A stretch of DNA of 20,748 bases from a virus: positions 1-20,748 of IMG/VR virus record IMGVR_UViG_3300007734_000447; one strand, 5' to 3'. Shown piece by piece: positions 6,891 through 13,863 of the stretch; position 1 is the stretch's first letter; each line of letters opens with the position of its first letter. Position numbers and translations under genes: made by a program. Under the pieces are notes generated by a model, which was not told where the DNA came from, made no database searches, and saw only the letters and a list, made by a program, of their open reading frames with translations.

Positions 6891-9389
6891 TTACACTCCT
6901 AAAGTACGTTGTGCGCTTTCTTGCGCGGCCAGTGCAGTTTGTTGCTGCTCGTGCTGCAGCACTGCCGCGTCTTGCGTCAATTCCGCAGTCTTGATTCGTT
7001 CTTCGGTCAGATTGTCCGACGCGTTGAGTGCGATCTTGATCTGCTGCGCCCGGTTCTTGTCCAGTATGTCGGCTTGGAGCTTTTGCTTCGACAGCTCCGC
7101 GTCCATCTGATCCTTCGTCTTGCGCCTTTCCGTCTCGGCCATCGACGTTTGCATGATCACCTGATCGCCCCCGTCCATTTGAGGCTGGGGTTTCATCTTC
7201 TGCAGCATCTCGGTTAGCTGCTGGATAGCGGGCATCACCTTCTCAAATGCATCTTTCACGTCTATTTGCACGTGCTGGGACGCAAGCGCGTACAGCTTGT
7301 CCACCTCTCCGGTGATCCCTGCAATGTCGTAGTCCTTCACGGGTTTCCCCAATGATGTCTCCACATACCCATTCATGTGCCCCAAGTACCAGAGCATTAG
7401 GTGCTGTTTCAAATGCTCAAGGCATTGTGGCAGGAACTGGGTGGCAATGATCGGGTTGGACCCCAGCACGGGGTTAAGTGCGAAATCCAAGTGCGCCTGA
7501 ATATGCGCCAGCTGATTCTGGTGTGGGTACGCAAATGCGGCACGACCAATCGCCATCGACGCGTTCTCCTCCGCCGCGTTAATCTCGGTTGGCTCCGCCG
7601 TTGCGGGCATCAACTCGGTCACATTCGGGATCTTCATCTGCTTCAACGCCCGGGAGACAACGGCTCGGCGATCAAACAGATCCGGGTATTTATCCATGTA
7701 GGCCATTACCGCTTGGGTCTGGGCCATCCGTTGGGATTCGGAGAATATGTGCGGGTCACTCACCGGGAGCACATCGGTGTTGCGGTTGAAATCCTCACGC
7801 CTTATGTCTAGCTCTTGGACTATGTCGCCCTTGCGCATATCGTCCAGATACCAACGGTTGATGCGTTGCAGCACCTTGAGCACCCGGCTTTGGCTGTCGT
7901 GCAACCGGGCGTGAATAGCGGAGAATACCTTCGACCCTTGCTCAATCAGCGCTTGAGTCGTCCCAACTGGCGCATTTGCGTTGATTTCAGCTATCTTCTC
8001 CTCGCTTGTCGTCACCACGCCTTTTGCAGCGTCGGTCAGGAACCCAACGAGCTTGAATAACACCTCGCTCGGCGGATTAAACGGCATCGGCATCGCGATC
8101 TTGCGGATGTCATCCACTCCCGGTGCGCCTTCGATTTCGGTCACCTGCGTAACATCCACGCTCTGCGATTGGCCTGAGATCTTCGCGCCCTTGAGCTTCA
8201 GCATCGTGGCCGCATTGTTGATATGCGCCGTGTCCATTAACGCCCGCAGCGCCCCGGTGATCGCAGCGGACAGTCCACCGATTAGGTGTGGCAACCCGAT
8301 CGCGTAGGCACCCCGCCACGGGATGAATTTGAACTCAATCAGCCAGTCGAGCTTTTGCATCGCCTCGTCGCCCTGCTCCCAATTGCGATACAGTCCGAGC
8401 ACCTCGGTGTTTAGCTCGTCAATCATCAGAATGTACGGGGCCAGCTCCCCCTTACTGTGCGAATCCTCATCCTCAGCCAGATGCGTGTAGATGTGGTACA
8501 CCCGGCGCAGCCCGTCCTCATTGTCTTGGAACTGCTTGCCTTCGATCTTTTCGTTCGCCTTTTGCGTCTGCGTCTGGTCCGGCTCTGCAGTCGCCCTAAT
8601 AATGTCGACATCGCGGTAAAGACCGCTGGCCACACGACTTTCGAATTCTTGCTGCGTTATGTCCTGCACCTCGCTCACGCGCTGTGCCGTGTAAAAATTT
8701 GCAGCCGAGAACGGCAGCAGGATGTTGTCGATCGCCACAAATTCGGCACAGGGTCGACGTTTGCGCTCGTCGTACCACATCTTCATGAACTGCGACCCGC
8801 CCAGCGGCAATTGCGTCAAAAGCTGCTCTTGCTCGTCTCGGAACTCCTCGATTTGCTCGGTAAGCTGCCAATTCATGAAGTCGCGTTTGCGCTCCGCCCG
8901 TTTCGTCTGCTCCCCGTTCACCCCCCCGATTATGTTGGTCCGCACCGGACCATCGGGTGGGAACAGCTCTTTGATCGCTCGCGATTCGAAATCGATGCAA
9001 GCCTCAGCCATCACTGGGTGCACCACCTTGCTCGCCCCTTGGAACTGCGCTCCGCCCGGGGCATCGTTCCCGAGTCCAGTCCGGCGCAGTCCCTCTTCGT
9101 ATTGCTTATCCCGCTCTTTGCGCGCATCCTTATCCGTGTCGATCAGGTCCAAGTAGCGCATCGCCAGCTTGTCGAGCTTCCACGAATCGACCTCCTCGGC
9201 CAAATTTGCGTAAAAATCCTGATCCTCCGTCGGGCCTTTGAACTCATCCATTCGGACTATCGCGGACCCGTCCGGCTGTTCATCCACCTCGGCGAACTCG
9301 TCATCCATGTCCAAGTCGAACACCATCCCCTGATCGTCCTCCGGACCTGCGGGCGCTTCCTGCTGCTGCTGTGGAAATTCGGTGGCCAT
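6891..9389 (-). CDS. Portal protein (P22-like head-to-tail connector)
   Basis: An 832-aa protein, expected as a dodecamer at one capsid vertex through which DNA enters and leaves. Recognisable parts are an acidic N-terminus (1-65), RKERDKQYEEGLRRTGLG and GASKVVHPVMAEACIDFESR (about 116-135). Further on are a DERKRRPCAEFVAIDNILLP segment, typical of P22-type portals, and the helical WRGAYAIGLPHLIGG region. A long Gln/Ala-rich C-terminal helical barrel (about 735-832) closes the protein. The length is similar to or greater than P22 gp1 (about 725 aa). The N-terminus carries PDGSAIV (39-45), shared with the scaffold candidate. ATG 9389 is preceded by AAGGAT and a promoter. P22-like portals usually occur in podoviruses, so a short-tailed virion is suggested but not shown. 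Confidence 0.85.
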   Translation of the reverse strand: MATEFPQQQQEAPAGPEDDQGMVFDLDMDDEFAEVDEQPDGSAIVRMDEFKGPTEDQDFYANLAEEVDSWKLDKLAMRYLDLIDTDKDARKERDKQYEEGLRRTGLGNDAPGGAQFQGASKVVHPVMAEACIDFESRAIKELFPPDGPVRTNIIGGVNGEQTKRAERKRDFMNWQLTEQIEEFRDEQEQLLTQLPLGGSQFMKMWYDERKRRPCAEFVAIDNILLPFSAANFYTAQRVSEVQDITQQEFESRVASGLYRDVDIIRATAEPDQTQTQKANEKIEGKQFQDNEDGLRRVYHIYTHLAEDEDSHSKGELAPYILMIDELNTEVLGLYRNWEQGDEAMQKLDWLIEFKFIPWRGAYAIGLPHLIGGLSAAITGALRALMDTAHINNAATMLKLKGAKISGQSQSVDVTQVTEIEGAPGVDDIRKIAMPMPFNPPSEVLFKLVGFLTDAAKGVVTTSEEKIAEINANAPVGTTQALIEQGSKVFSAIHARLHDSQSRVLKVLQRINRWYLDDMRKGDIVQELDIRREDFNRNTDVLPVSDPHIFSESQRMAQTQAVMAYMDKYPDLFDRRAVVSRALKQMKIPNVTELMPATAEPTEINAAEENASMAIGRAAFAYPHQNQLAHIQAHLDFALNPVLGSNPIIATQFLPQCLEHLKQHLMLWYLGHMNGYVETSLGKPVKDYDIAGITGEVDKLYALASQHVQIDVKDAFEKVMPAIQQLTEMLQKMKPQPQMDGGDQVIMQTSMAETERRKTKDQMDAELSKQKLQADILDKNRAQQIKIALNASDNLTEERIKTAELTQDAAVLQHEQQQTALAAQESAQRTLGV

Positions 9390-9408
9390 TAATTATCCTT
9401 TACGTGCG

Positions 9409-9437
9409 ATTGTAACACGGCTCAATCCTTGTGACCA
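9409..9437 (-). promoter_or_regulatory. Promoter for the portal/head operon
   Basis: Minus strand: TGGTCA (9437-9432), 17 bp, then TACAAT (9414-9409), preceded by CCGTGT, the same extended -10 context as the promoters at 15324 and 16241. It lies in the 51-base gap between the 405-aa protein gene and the portal gene. The -35 is 4/6 and the -10 is 5/6. Confidence 0.55.
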
Positions 9438-9440
9438 TCC

Positions 9441-10658
9441 CTATTCGAAGCCGTACTCGCTGATATCGCGTGCTGTCCGCATCATTTCTCTGTACTTATT
9501 GGGGTCTACGTTGCGGATCTCGCGCAATGGGTCACGCAATGATTGCACCGAACCTTCACCTTCGTGCCTCATCATTTGGCGCAATACCTCGGACGACGGC
9601 AAGCCCTCGCCCTCAATCTCAATAGACGCGGGGTCTTTCATGTGGCGTGCGATTGACTCAATGTCGTACGGCTCGGGCTTTCCACCACGGGTAGACATGG
9701 TGCGCACAAAGTCAATGGCTTCGTCCACACTCATGCCCTTGGACAACGCTAACGCCATGAGGCCTTGCGCGGTAGAAGGTAGCGCGGCGGTTGGGGCAAC
9801 GGCTTTGACCACCTCTCCCACGTTCGGTATCAACCCGGTGGGCAATGCGCCTTGCAACGCTTGACTGACGGCACCCTTGAGCACGGTTCGGCGCGACGTC
9901 GGGGTGGCAGCTACCGATTTCAACGTGGACGCCACTTTACCCGCACCCGGGTCCACCGTCGTCGTTTTCTCCGTCACCGCTGGTGCACCCCGCAGCCCTT
10001 TGTCCATCTCCTGCAGTGCTTTATCGTCGATTTTCGCTAGCGGGAAGTCCATCGGTGGCTGGGCTTTAAGTCCAAACAGCGAGCGGCGGCTCATGTTCGG
10101 GGTCTCGACTTTCACCCCTTTGGCCATTAACTCCGCTGCCATCTGGTCCAACGTCTTCTTCACCCCGCCACCACCCGCGTACAATTGATCGGGTATTAGC
10201 TGCCCGCCGTCGCTCATGTCCGGGGTCGTGTGGTCAACCACCACCCCGCCCTCCGCATAACGTTGGGGCGCTGCCCGCATCTCGTGCCTCGCCGTCGATT
10301 CTGGTGCGAAATCCGCCCGACGCGTGGCAGTCGCCGGGTCGTGCGATTTGCCGCTGCGCTGCTTGAGCATCTCCTGCACCACAAGCCTTCGCAGCACCGG
10401 GTCCGGGAATCGGGACTCGAAATCCTCGACTGCCCTTGCCCTATCGAACTCCGGGTACTCGGTTGGCGGCTCGGCAAAAGCCCGCTGCTTGGCCGATGCT
10501 GCATTGCGCTGCTCGAAGTCCATCTGTGGCCCGGCGTTTGTCTCCCCCGAGTACGCCGCCATTGCGAGCGGTACGGAACTGCGAAACCCCGCGAATAGCG
10601 TGGTCGCGTCGATTGGGTCCATGCCACTCAGGATTTCATCGATCGGGTTACTGGGCAT
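9441..10658 (-). CDS. Unknown 405-aa phage protein with two internal twin-arginine-like motifs
   Basis: A protein of unknown function between large terminase and portal. The N-terminal 120 residues are helical and charged. A Gly-rich stretch follows with RYAEGGVVV (133-141) and LYAGGGGVK (159-167). Two motifs resemble Tat signal cores, SRRSLFGLK (190-198) and SRRTVLKGA (255-263). The second is followed by a mildly hydrophobic Ala/Leu/Gly/Val stretch (264-290). The C-terminus (300-405) is acidic and helical. True Tat signals are N-terminal, so these may mean something else. The start overlaps the terminase stop by 11 bases, so translation is coupled. A virion-internal or ejection protein, or an assembly factor, is possible; no homologue is recognised. 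Confidence 0.75.
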   Translation of the reverse strand: MPSNPIDEILSGMDPIDATTLFAGFRSSVPLAMAAYSGETNAGPQMDFEQRNAASAKQRAFAEPPTEYPEFDRARAVEDFESRFPDPVLRRLVVQEMLKQRSGKSHDPATATRRADFAPESTARHEMRAAPQRYAEGGVVVDHTTPDMSDGGQLIPDQLYAGGGGVKKTLDQMAAELMAKGVKVETPNMSRRSLFGLKAQPPMDFPLAKIDDKALQEMDKGLRGAPAVTEKTTTVDPGAGKVASTLKSVAATPTSRRTVLKGAVSQALQGALPTGLIPNVGEVVKAVAPTAALPSTAQGLMALALSKGMSVDEAIDFVRTMSTRGGKPEPYDIESIARHMKDPASIEIEGEGLPSSEVLRQMMRHEGEGSVQSLRDPLREIRNVDPNKYREMMRTARDISEYGFE

Positions 10659-12081
10659 ACGGATTTCCTCGATTTGGTCTGTACTCGTCGTCCACGTAGT
10701 CGTTGTCCAGCGGCTCCGGGTCGATGTCGAGGAAGGACATATCTTTTAGCAGCCGCAGTGCTTGGCTTAGCGTATCGGTCAGGTCGTCCCGCTCGGATTC
10801 GGGGAATGAGCACACCTGACTGACCAGCGCCTCTGCCCAATCCCTCGGCTGGCCCCGGTGCACGAGCGATTCGGGGACGTAGACCCGGCCATGTGCGATG
10901 ATGTTGGCCACCAAATGCAACCGTTGCACTTTATCGGCTCGCCCCGGGTTGTAGGCGCGGCACGGCACCCCAGCGCGTTGCAGGTCTTGCAGGATGCTAA
11001 TACCCGAGGCTTTGTCCTCGACGAGCACCAGATCCACCTTTTTACCCGGCTCGCCGTAGATCGATTTGTACTCCTCAATGATCTTGGGTCGCAAATCCGG
11101 GTACGCGAGGAAATCCTCCCAGCAGTCGATGAGCATGGCGCACAGCTTGCTGTCGTCGTTCGGGCGGAAAATACCCCAGACACTACAAGCAGTCGGATCG
11201 TTCTGCGTCTTCTCGGTGTACGCGCAGTCGTAGGACTGGAGCACGTAGATGAACTCGGGCAGTGCACGGTCCGCGTCCCAGAGCTTAAACCAGTCACGCT
11301 TCACGATGCCATAATCTTCGGGGTCGATCACCTCGGCGTACAGCTCCTGCCGCCCGATTCGTGTGCCCTCGTACTGCGAAATTATCTCGTCCCTGAATGT
11401 GGGTGCGAGGTTATTGAAATTCTCGTGCGTCGTGCCCGTGGTCACTAGCACCCGCTCCTCGCTAATCAGCCGTCGCACGATCGGGATCGGCTTGGGCGTC
11501 GTCGTGATGCACACTCGCGGGCGTTGCCCCAGTCGCAGCCCAAACATCAGGTTGGACCACATGCTTTCCGCGTTGCGGAATTTCGCCAACTCGTCCACCC
11601 ATGCCAGATCGTGCTGGGGTCCGCGCAGCGTCTCGGGGTCGTTGTCCGAGTAGATCGTAGCGATCGCCCCGTTTGGCCACTCCACCCGGCGTTTCGATGG
11701 GACGAATATCGGCTTGCACTTGGGGTGCGAAATAGCGAGCAGCCCGCTTTCGCCCTCGATCATCACGTCGCGAGCGTCGCCCGCATCCTCAGCAATCAGC
11801 GCGATTCGACCCGCCAGTTTGTTCTCGACGTGATACCGGACAAATTCGGCACCACACCGGGTTTTGCCCCACCCACGACCCGCGAGGATGAGCCAAATCG
11901 TCCATTTCTCCCCGTCCGGGATCGTCTGATTGTACCTCGCCCACGTCGGCCAGTCGTAGTAAAGCTCGAGCGTCTCCCGATCCGACAACTCCGACACGAA
12001 CTCGTGCCAGTTGTCGGGGTCAAGCGGCGGCTTACTCTTCCGCCTTTGACTTCGAGTTGAGCCGTTGGGCGAGACGATCAC
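10648..12081 (-). CDS. Terminase large subunit (Terminase_6-like ATPase-nuclease)
   Basis: A 477-aa motor that cuts concatemeric DNA and pumps it through the portal. Walker A is AGRGWGKT (67-74), Walker B is DLAWVDE (158-164), and TTTPKP (193-198) fits the coupling motif. The RNase H-like nuclease part has SYDCAYTEKTQNDPTA with Asp 285, LVLVEDKASG with Glu 355, and DLTDTLSQAL with Asp 436, so the acidic triad looks intact. The length is normal for the family. The GTG at 12081, with GAGG 6 bases upstream, is the best start; it overlaps the small terminase gene by 50 bases. The next in-frame ATG lies after Walker A and would destroy the ATPase. It lies directly after the small terminase gene, as in most tailed phages. 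Confidence 0.93.
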   Translation of the reverse strand: MIVSPNGSTRSQRRKSKPPLDPDNWHEFVSELSDRETLELYYDWPTWARYNQTIPDGEKWTIWLILAGRGWGKTRCGAEFVRYHVENKLAGRIALIAEDAGDARDVMIEGESGLLAISHPKCKPIFVPSKRRVEWPNGAIATIYSDNDPETLRGPQHDLAWVDELAKFRNAESMWSNLMFGLRLGQRPRVCITTTPKPIPIVRRLISEERVLVTTGTTHENFNNLAPTFRDEIISQYEGTRIGRQELYAEVIDPEDYGIVKRDWFKLWDADRALPEFIYVLQSYDCAYTEKTQNDPTACSVWGIFRPNDDSKLCAMLIDCWEDFLAYPDLRPKIIEEYKSIYGEPGKKVDLVLVEDKASGISILQDLQRAGVPCRAYNPGRADKVQRLHLVANIIAHGRVYVPESLVHRGQPRDWAEALVSQVCSFPESERDDLTDTLSQALRLLKDMSFLDIDPEPLDNDYVDDEYRPNRGNPYAQ

Positions 12082-12703
12082 GGAGACCCTCGATATTGAT
12101 GGTTGAATCCAACGAGCCGGACACGTTCATGTTTACTTCTTTTGACCGGAATTTAGCGTCGTACCCCATGAGCGTGAACTGCAGCAGCCCGTCGCTGAAT
12201 TTCTTCACCGTGTCGCCCGTGCGTAGCCCTTGGTGCGTCAACGGCTCGTCGTGTCCGACCACGGATCGCCGGTACGCCTCAGCCCGCATCGTGTCGACCA
12301 TCTCCTCTTGGATCATCTCCATGAGCGAGTCGAACATTTTGTGATCCCCTCGCCACGCGATAATCGTAGCACGGACAATGCCCGCCGTCGTATACGCGTG
12401 CCTCATGCTAAATTTCGAGTCATCGGGTCCGTCCCGGAACTCGGCAAGCATGATCACCATTTTGTACGCTTTGGTCTCCTCGTGCTTCTTCAACTCGCCT
12501 TTCGCGGCGATCGTCGGGTCGTTGCACGTCAGCGAGTGCGAGAGATTTGAAGAGCCACTGGGCGGGAGTCGGATCCGATCACGGATGATAGCGTCGAGCA
12601 GCGTTTGCGCTGAGACCCCGGCGCGTCGCTCGTAGTCAGCGAGCGTCTCCTTGCCGATTTGGTCGAGCGTCGTTAGATCATCTTGGAAAGCCATAGAATG
12701 CAT
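12032..12703 (-). CDS. Probable terminase small subunit
   Basis: A 223-aa protein. The N-terminus (about 20-42, LADYERRAGVSAQTLLDAII) fits a helix-turn-helix for recognising the packaging site. The long central helices fit an oligomerisation domain. The C-terminal DEPLTHQGLRTGDTVKKFSD, then LLQFTLMGYDAKFRSK, matches the small-terminase pattern of EP(x)nG ... SDxLLxxxLxxxxPxxYR. The length is at the upper end of the family. Two starts are close, ATG 12703 and ATG 12694; neither has a clear Shine-Dalgarno, so the start is uncertain by 3 codons. It overlaps the large subunit by 50 bases and follows the repeat-rich region that may hold its binding site. Confidence 0.75.
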   Translation of the reverse strand: MHSMAFQDDLTTLDQIGKETLADYERRAGVSAQTLLDAIIRDRIRLPPSGSSNLSHSLTCNDPTIAAKGELKKHEETKAYKMVIMLAEFRDGPDDSKFSMRHAYTTAGIVRATIIAWRGDHKMFDSLMEMIQEEMVDTMRAEAYRRSVVGHDEPLTHQGLRTGDTVKKFSDGLLQFTLMGYDAKFRSKEVNMNVSGSLDSTINIEGLRDRLAQRLNSKSKAEE

Positions 12704-12786
12704 TAAAACACGAACGACGCGATTGGCACAACCCTTGTGTTTGTACGCGGAATCGATGCAGAGAAGCTATGGCCAAGCCACACCCA

Positions 12787-12838
12787 ATAGTCGGGAGCTA
12801 TAAACTATCGGCAGGTTCTAGTCGATAGTCGGGGACTA
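12787..12838. repeat. Pair of ATAGTCGGG direct repeats
   Basis: ATAGTCGGGAGCTA (12787-12800) and ATAGTCGGGGACTA (12825-12838) agree at 12 of 14 positions with starts 38 bases apart. The second is itself an inverted repeat (ATAGTC/GACTAT around GG), and a degenerate inverted ACTATCGG lies between them (12804-12811). Such paired sites usually bind a dimeric protein. They lie 84-135 bases upstream of the small terminase start. Confidence 0.6.
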
Positions 12839-12920
12839 TTGCAGTCGTGCGCGTACACGAGGCATCTAAGATGAAGCCCCATGTGGTGGTTTAATAATTC
12901 TTGCTGTCTGAAGCTTGAGA

Positions 12921-13168
12921 TGGAACGCTCTTTCCATTCGAGAATCTTCGTCCTGTTCCATCGCCGATCGGAGTGATGGAACAGCCTCTTCCATTCGAAG
13001 ATCGGTACTTTTGTACCATTGTTCCACCGTTCCATTACTTCTCGTTCAATCGTAATCTCGTAACCTCGACCTCACCCCCGTGTGCATGTGTAACAATGGT
13101 ACAGAGCCTCTTTTTTCGAATGGGGAGTGCGTTCCATTGGTTGTTCCATCTTGATGGAACAGTGGAAC
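12921..13168. repeat. TGGAAC/GTTCCA repeat cluster with alternative hairpins
   Basis: TGGAAC or its complement GTTCCA occurs at 12921, 12955, 12977, 13021, 13029, 13131, 13143, 13155 and 13163, with a variant TGGTAC at 13097. GTTCCATC/GATGGAAC forms perfect 8-bp inverted repeats at 12955-12982 (12-base loop) and 13143-13160 (2-base loop). TGGAA/TTCCA arms pair at 12921-12936 and 12977-12993. A longer imperfect unit, TGGAAC-(n)-CTCTTCCATTCGA, starts at 12921 and 12977, with a degenerate copy from 13097 whose end carries the complement TCGAATGG (13116-13123). Confidence 0.8.
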
Positions 13169-13199
13169 GCTTTGTGGGTTCCGTTGGGTGTGATCACCC

Positions 13200-13220
13200 C
13201 GGAGTGCGTTGCACACTCCG
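13200..13220 (-). promoter_or_regulatory. 5'-terminal hairpin of the terminase leader transcript
   Basis: A CGGAGTG/CACTCCG perfect 7-bp stem with a 7-base loop, beginning about one base after the predicted transcription start of the promoter at 13228-13257. There is no T-tract, so it is not a terminator. It may stabilise the 5' end of the RNA or bind a regulator. Confidence 0.5.
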
Positions 13221-13227
13221 AATCCGT

Positions 13228-13257
13228 ATTAAACCATAGCCTCCCGCAGTGCGTCAA
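13228..13257 (-). promoter_or_regulatory. Probable promoter for the packaging/head operon
   Basis: Minus strand: TTGACG (13257-13252; 5/6), 18 bp, then TTTAAT (13233-13228; 5/6), with an extended -10 TGG in front. It lies inside the 3' end of the nuclease gene, whose stop codon overlaps the -10 box. Transcription would start near 13221 and produce a leader of about 515 bases before the small terminase gene. Confidence 0.6.
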
Positions 13258-13657
13258 TTAACCCGTCCGTGGTACAGTCACGCTTCACCAGCATGACCCC
13301 TTCGCGCCTCCATCGGGCTTGGTCCCACGTGTCGATCGCCCCACCGACCCGGGCGGCGTTGAACACTGCAATTTCCCCGTCGATTTGCACGATGAGCCAC
13401 CCGCTCGCTCCCGCTGCGTTGAGTCTTTGCATCCAGTGGCGTTGCCCGACGGTCCAACCCGGCAATCGGACCGGGGTGGTGGCTCGCCGGGGCCAGCCCT
13501 CGAGTGCTTTTAACTCCACCCACCCGTGCTGCCCGGGCAGCGCGATGTACAGGTCCGGGGTGTCCCGTTTCACCTCGTTCTCGACCCTTTCGAGCATTCC
13601 CCGGTGCCCCAGCCGCTGGTTCAGCCAGTCCCACAGCCGCTGCTCGGGGTGCCTCAT
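13229..13657 (-). CDS. PD-(D/E)XK-type nuclease (VRR-NUC / resolvase-like)
   Basis: A 142-aa protein with the compact nuclease core: helix with Glu 27 (MLERVENEV), strand with Pro-Asp 34-35 (TPDLYIALPG), and strand with Glu 48-Leu-Lys 50 (GWVELKALEG). The motif E...PD...ELK fits VRR-NUC and Holliday-junction-resolvase-like enzymes that cut branched or flap DNA using magnesium ions. A Trp/Arg-rich middle follows, then a QIDGEIAVFNAARVG strand. The length suits a stand-alone single-domain enzyme. The start overlaps the preceding stop (ATGA). Debranching replicated DNA before packaging is the likely role, as with T4 gp49 or T7 gp3, inferred from family and from its position just before the terminase genes. 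Confidence 0.75.
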   Translation of the reverse strand: MRHPEQRLWDWLNQRLGHRGMLERVENEVKRDTPDLYIALPGQHGWVELKALEGWPRRATTPVRLPGWTVGQRHWMQRLNAAGASGWLIVQIDGEIAVFNAARVGGAIDTWDQARWRREGVMLVKRDCTTDGLIDALREAMV

Positions 13658-13863
13658 GCCCCAGACGACCCCGCCCGGGTATCTCCCGGGGCTTCGGTGG
13701 GGCTTGGGGATATAGTATCGGTACTACCATAGCCCGGAGCATTCTGAGCGCCTCCGGAGGCCTCCCGTTCGACCACTCGGAGCGCGTCCAGCGCCATCTC
13801 GTAGGATCCGTCCCCGAATTGCTTCCAGAAGTGGCACTTGGCTCGCATTTCGCATTCGGTCAT
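13654..13863 (-). CDS. Small protein of unknown function, 69 aa
   Basis: It starts MTECEMRAKCHFWKQFGDGS. The N-terminal half is a helix with Cys 4 and Cys 10, and the C-terminal half is Ser/Gly/Pro-rich and probably disordered. The longer frame reaching to 14238 is rejected, because ATG 13863 sits on the ATGA overlap with the gene before and the extension has shadow-like composition. No family is recognised. Confidence 0.65.
   Translation of the reverse strand: MTECEMRAKCHFWKQFGDGSYEMALDALRVVEREASGGAQNAPGYGSTDTISPSPTEAPGDTRAGSSGA

Larger units (their letters stand above)
12704..13228 (-). other. Long non-coding control region upstream of the small terminase
   Basis: About 525 bases without a credible gene. 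The short frames on both strands here have no ribosome sites and are built from the repeats. From right to left on the minus strand it holds the probable transcription start near 13221, a 5' hairpin (13220-13200), a second inverted repeat GGGTG/CACCC at 13186-13199, the TGGAAC/GTTCCA cluster (12921-13168), and the ATAGTCGGG pair (12787-12838). A small hairpin CACAA-CCC-TTGTG (12727-12739) lies close to the terminase start. It is the only long gene-free stretch in the window. Confidence 0.75.

Noticed and set aside
8457-9392. Long plus-strand frame (311 codons) opposite the portal gene
   Set aside because: It is the antisense shadow of a high-G+C portal gene, has no ribosome site or recognisable motif, and would be the only plus-strand gene.
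12805-13035. Minus-strand frame of 76 codons in the control region
   Set aside because: It is built from the TGGAAC/CCATTCGA repeats, so the protein is itself a repeat artefact, and no ribosome site is present.
13200-13220. Hairpin after the nuclease gene as an intrinsic terminator
   Set aside because: There is no T-tract; the following bases on the minus strand are GGGGTGATC. A leader role fits better.
12704-13228. CRISPR array
   Set aside because: The repeats are short, irregularly spaced and in both orientations, with no uniform spacers and no cas genes.
12973-13239. Plus-strand frame of 88 codons in the control region
   Set aside because: It has no ribosome site or motif, and its sequence follows the repeats.
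13072-13257. Minus-strand frame of 61 codons across the nuclease end
   Set aside because: It overlaps the promoter, hairpin and repeats and has no ribosome site or motif.
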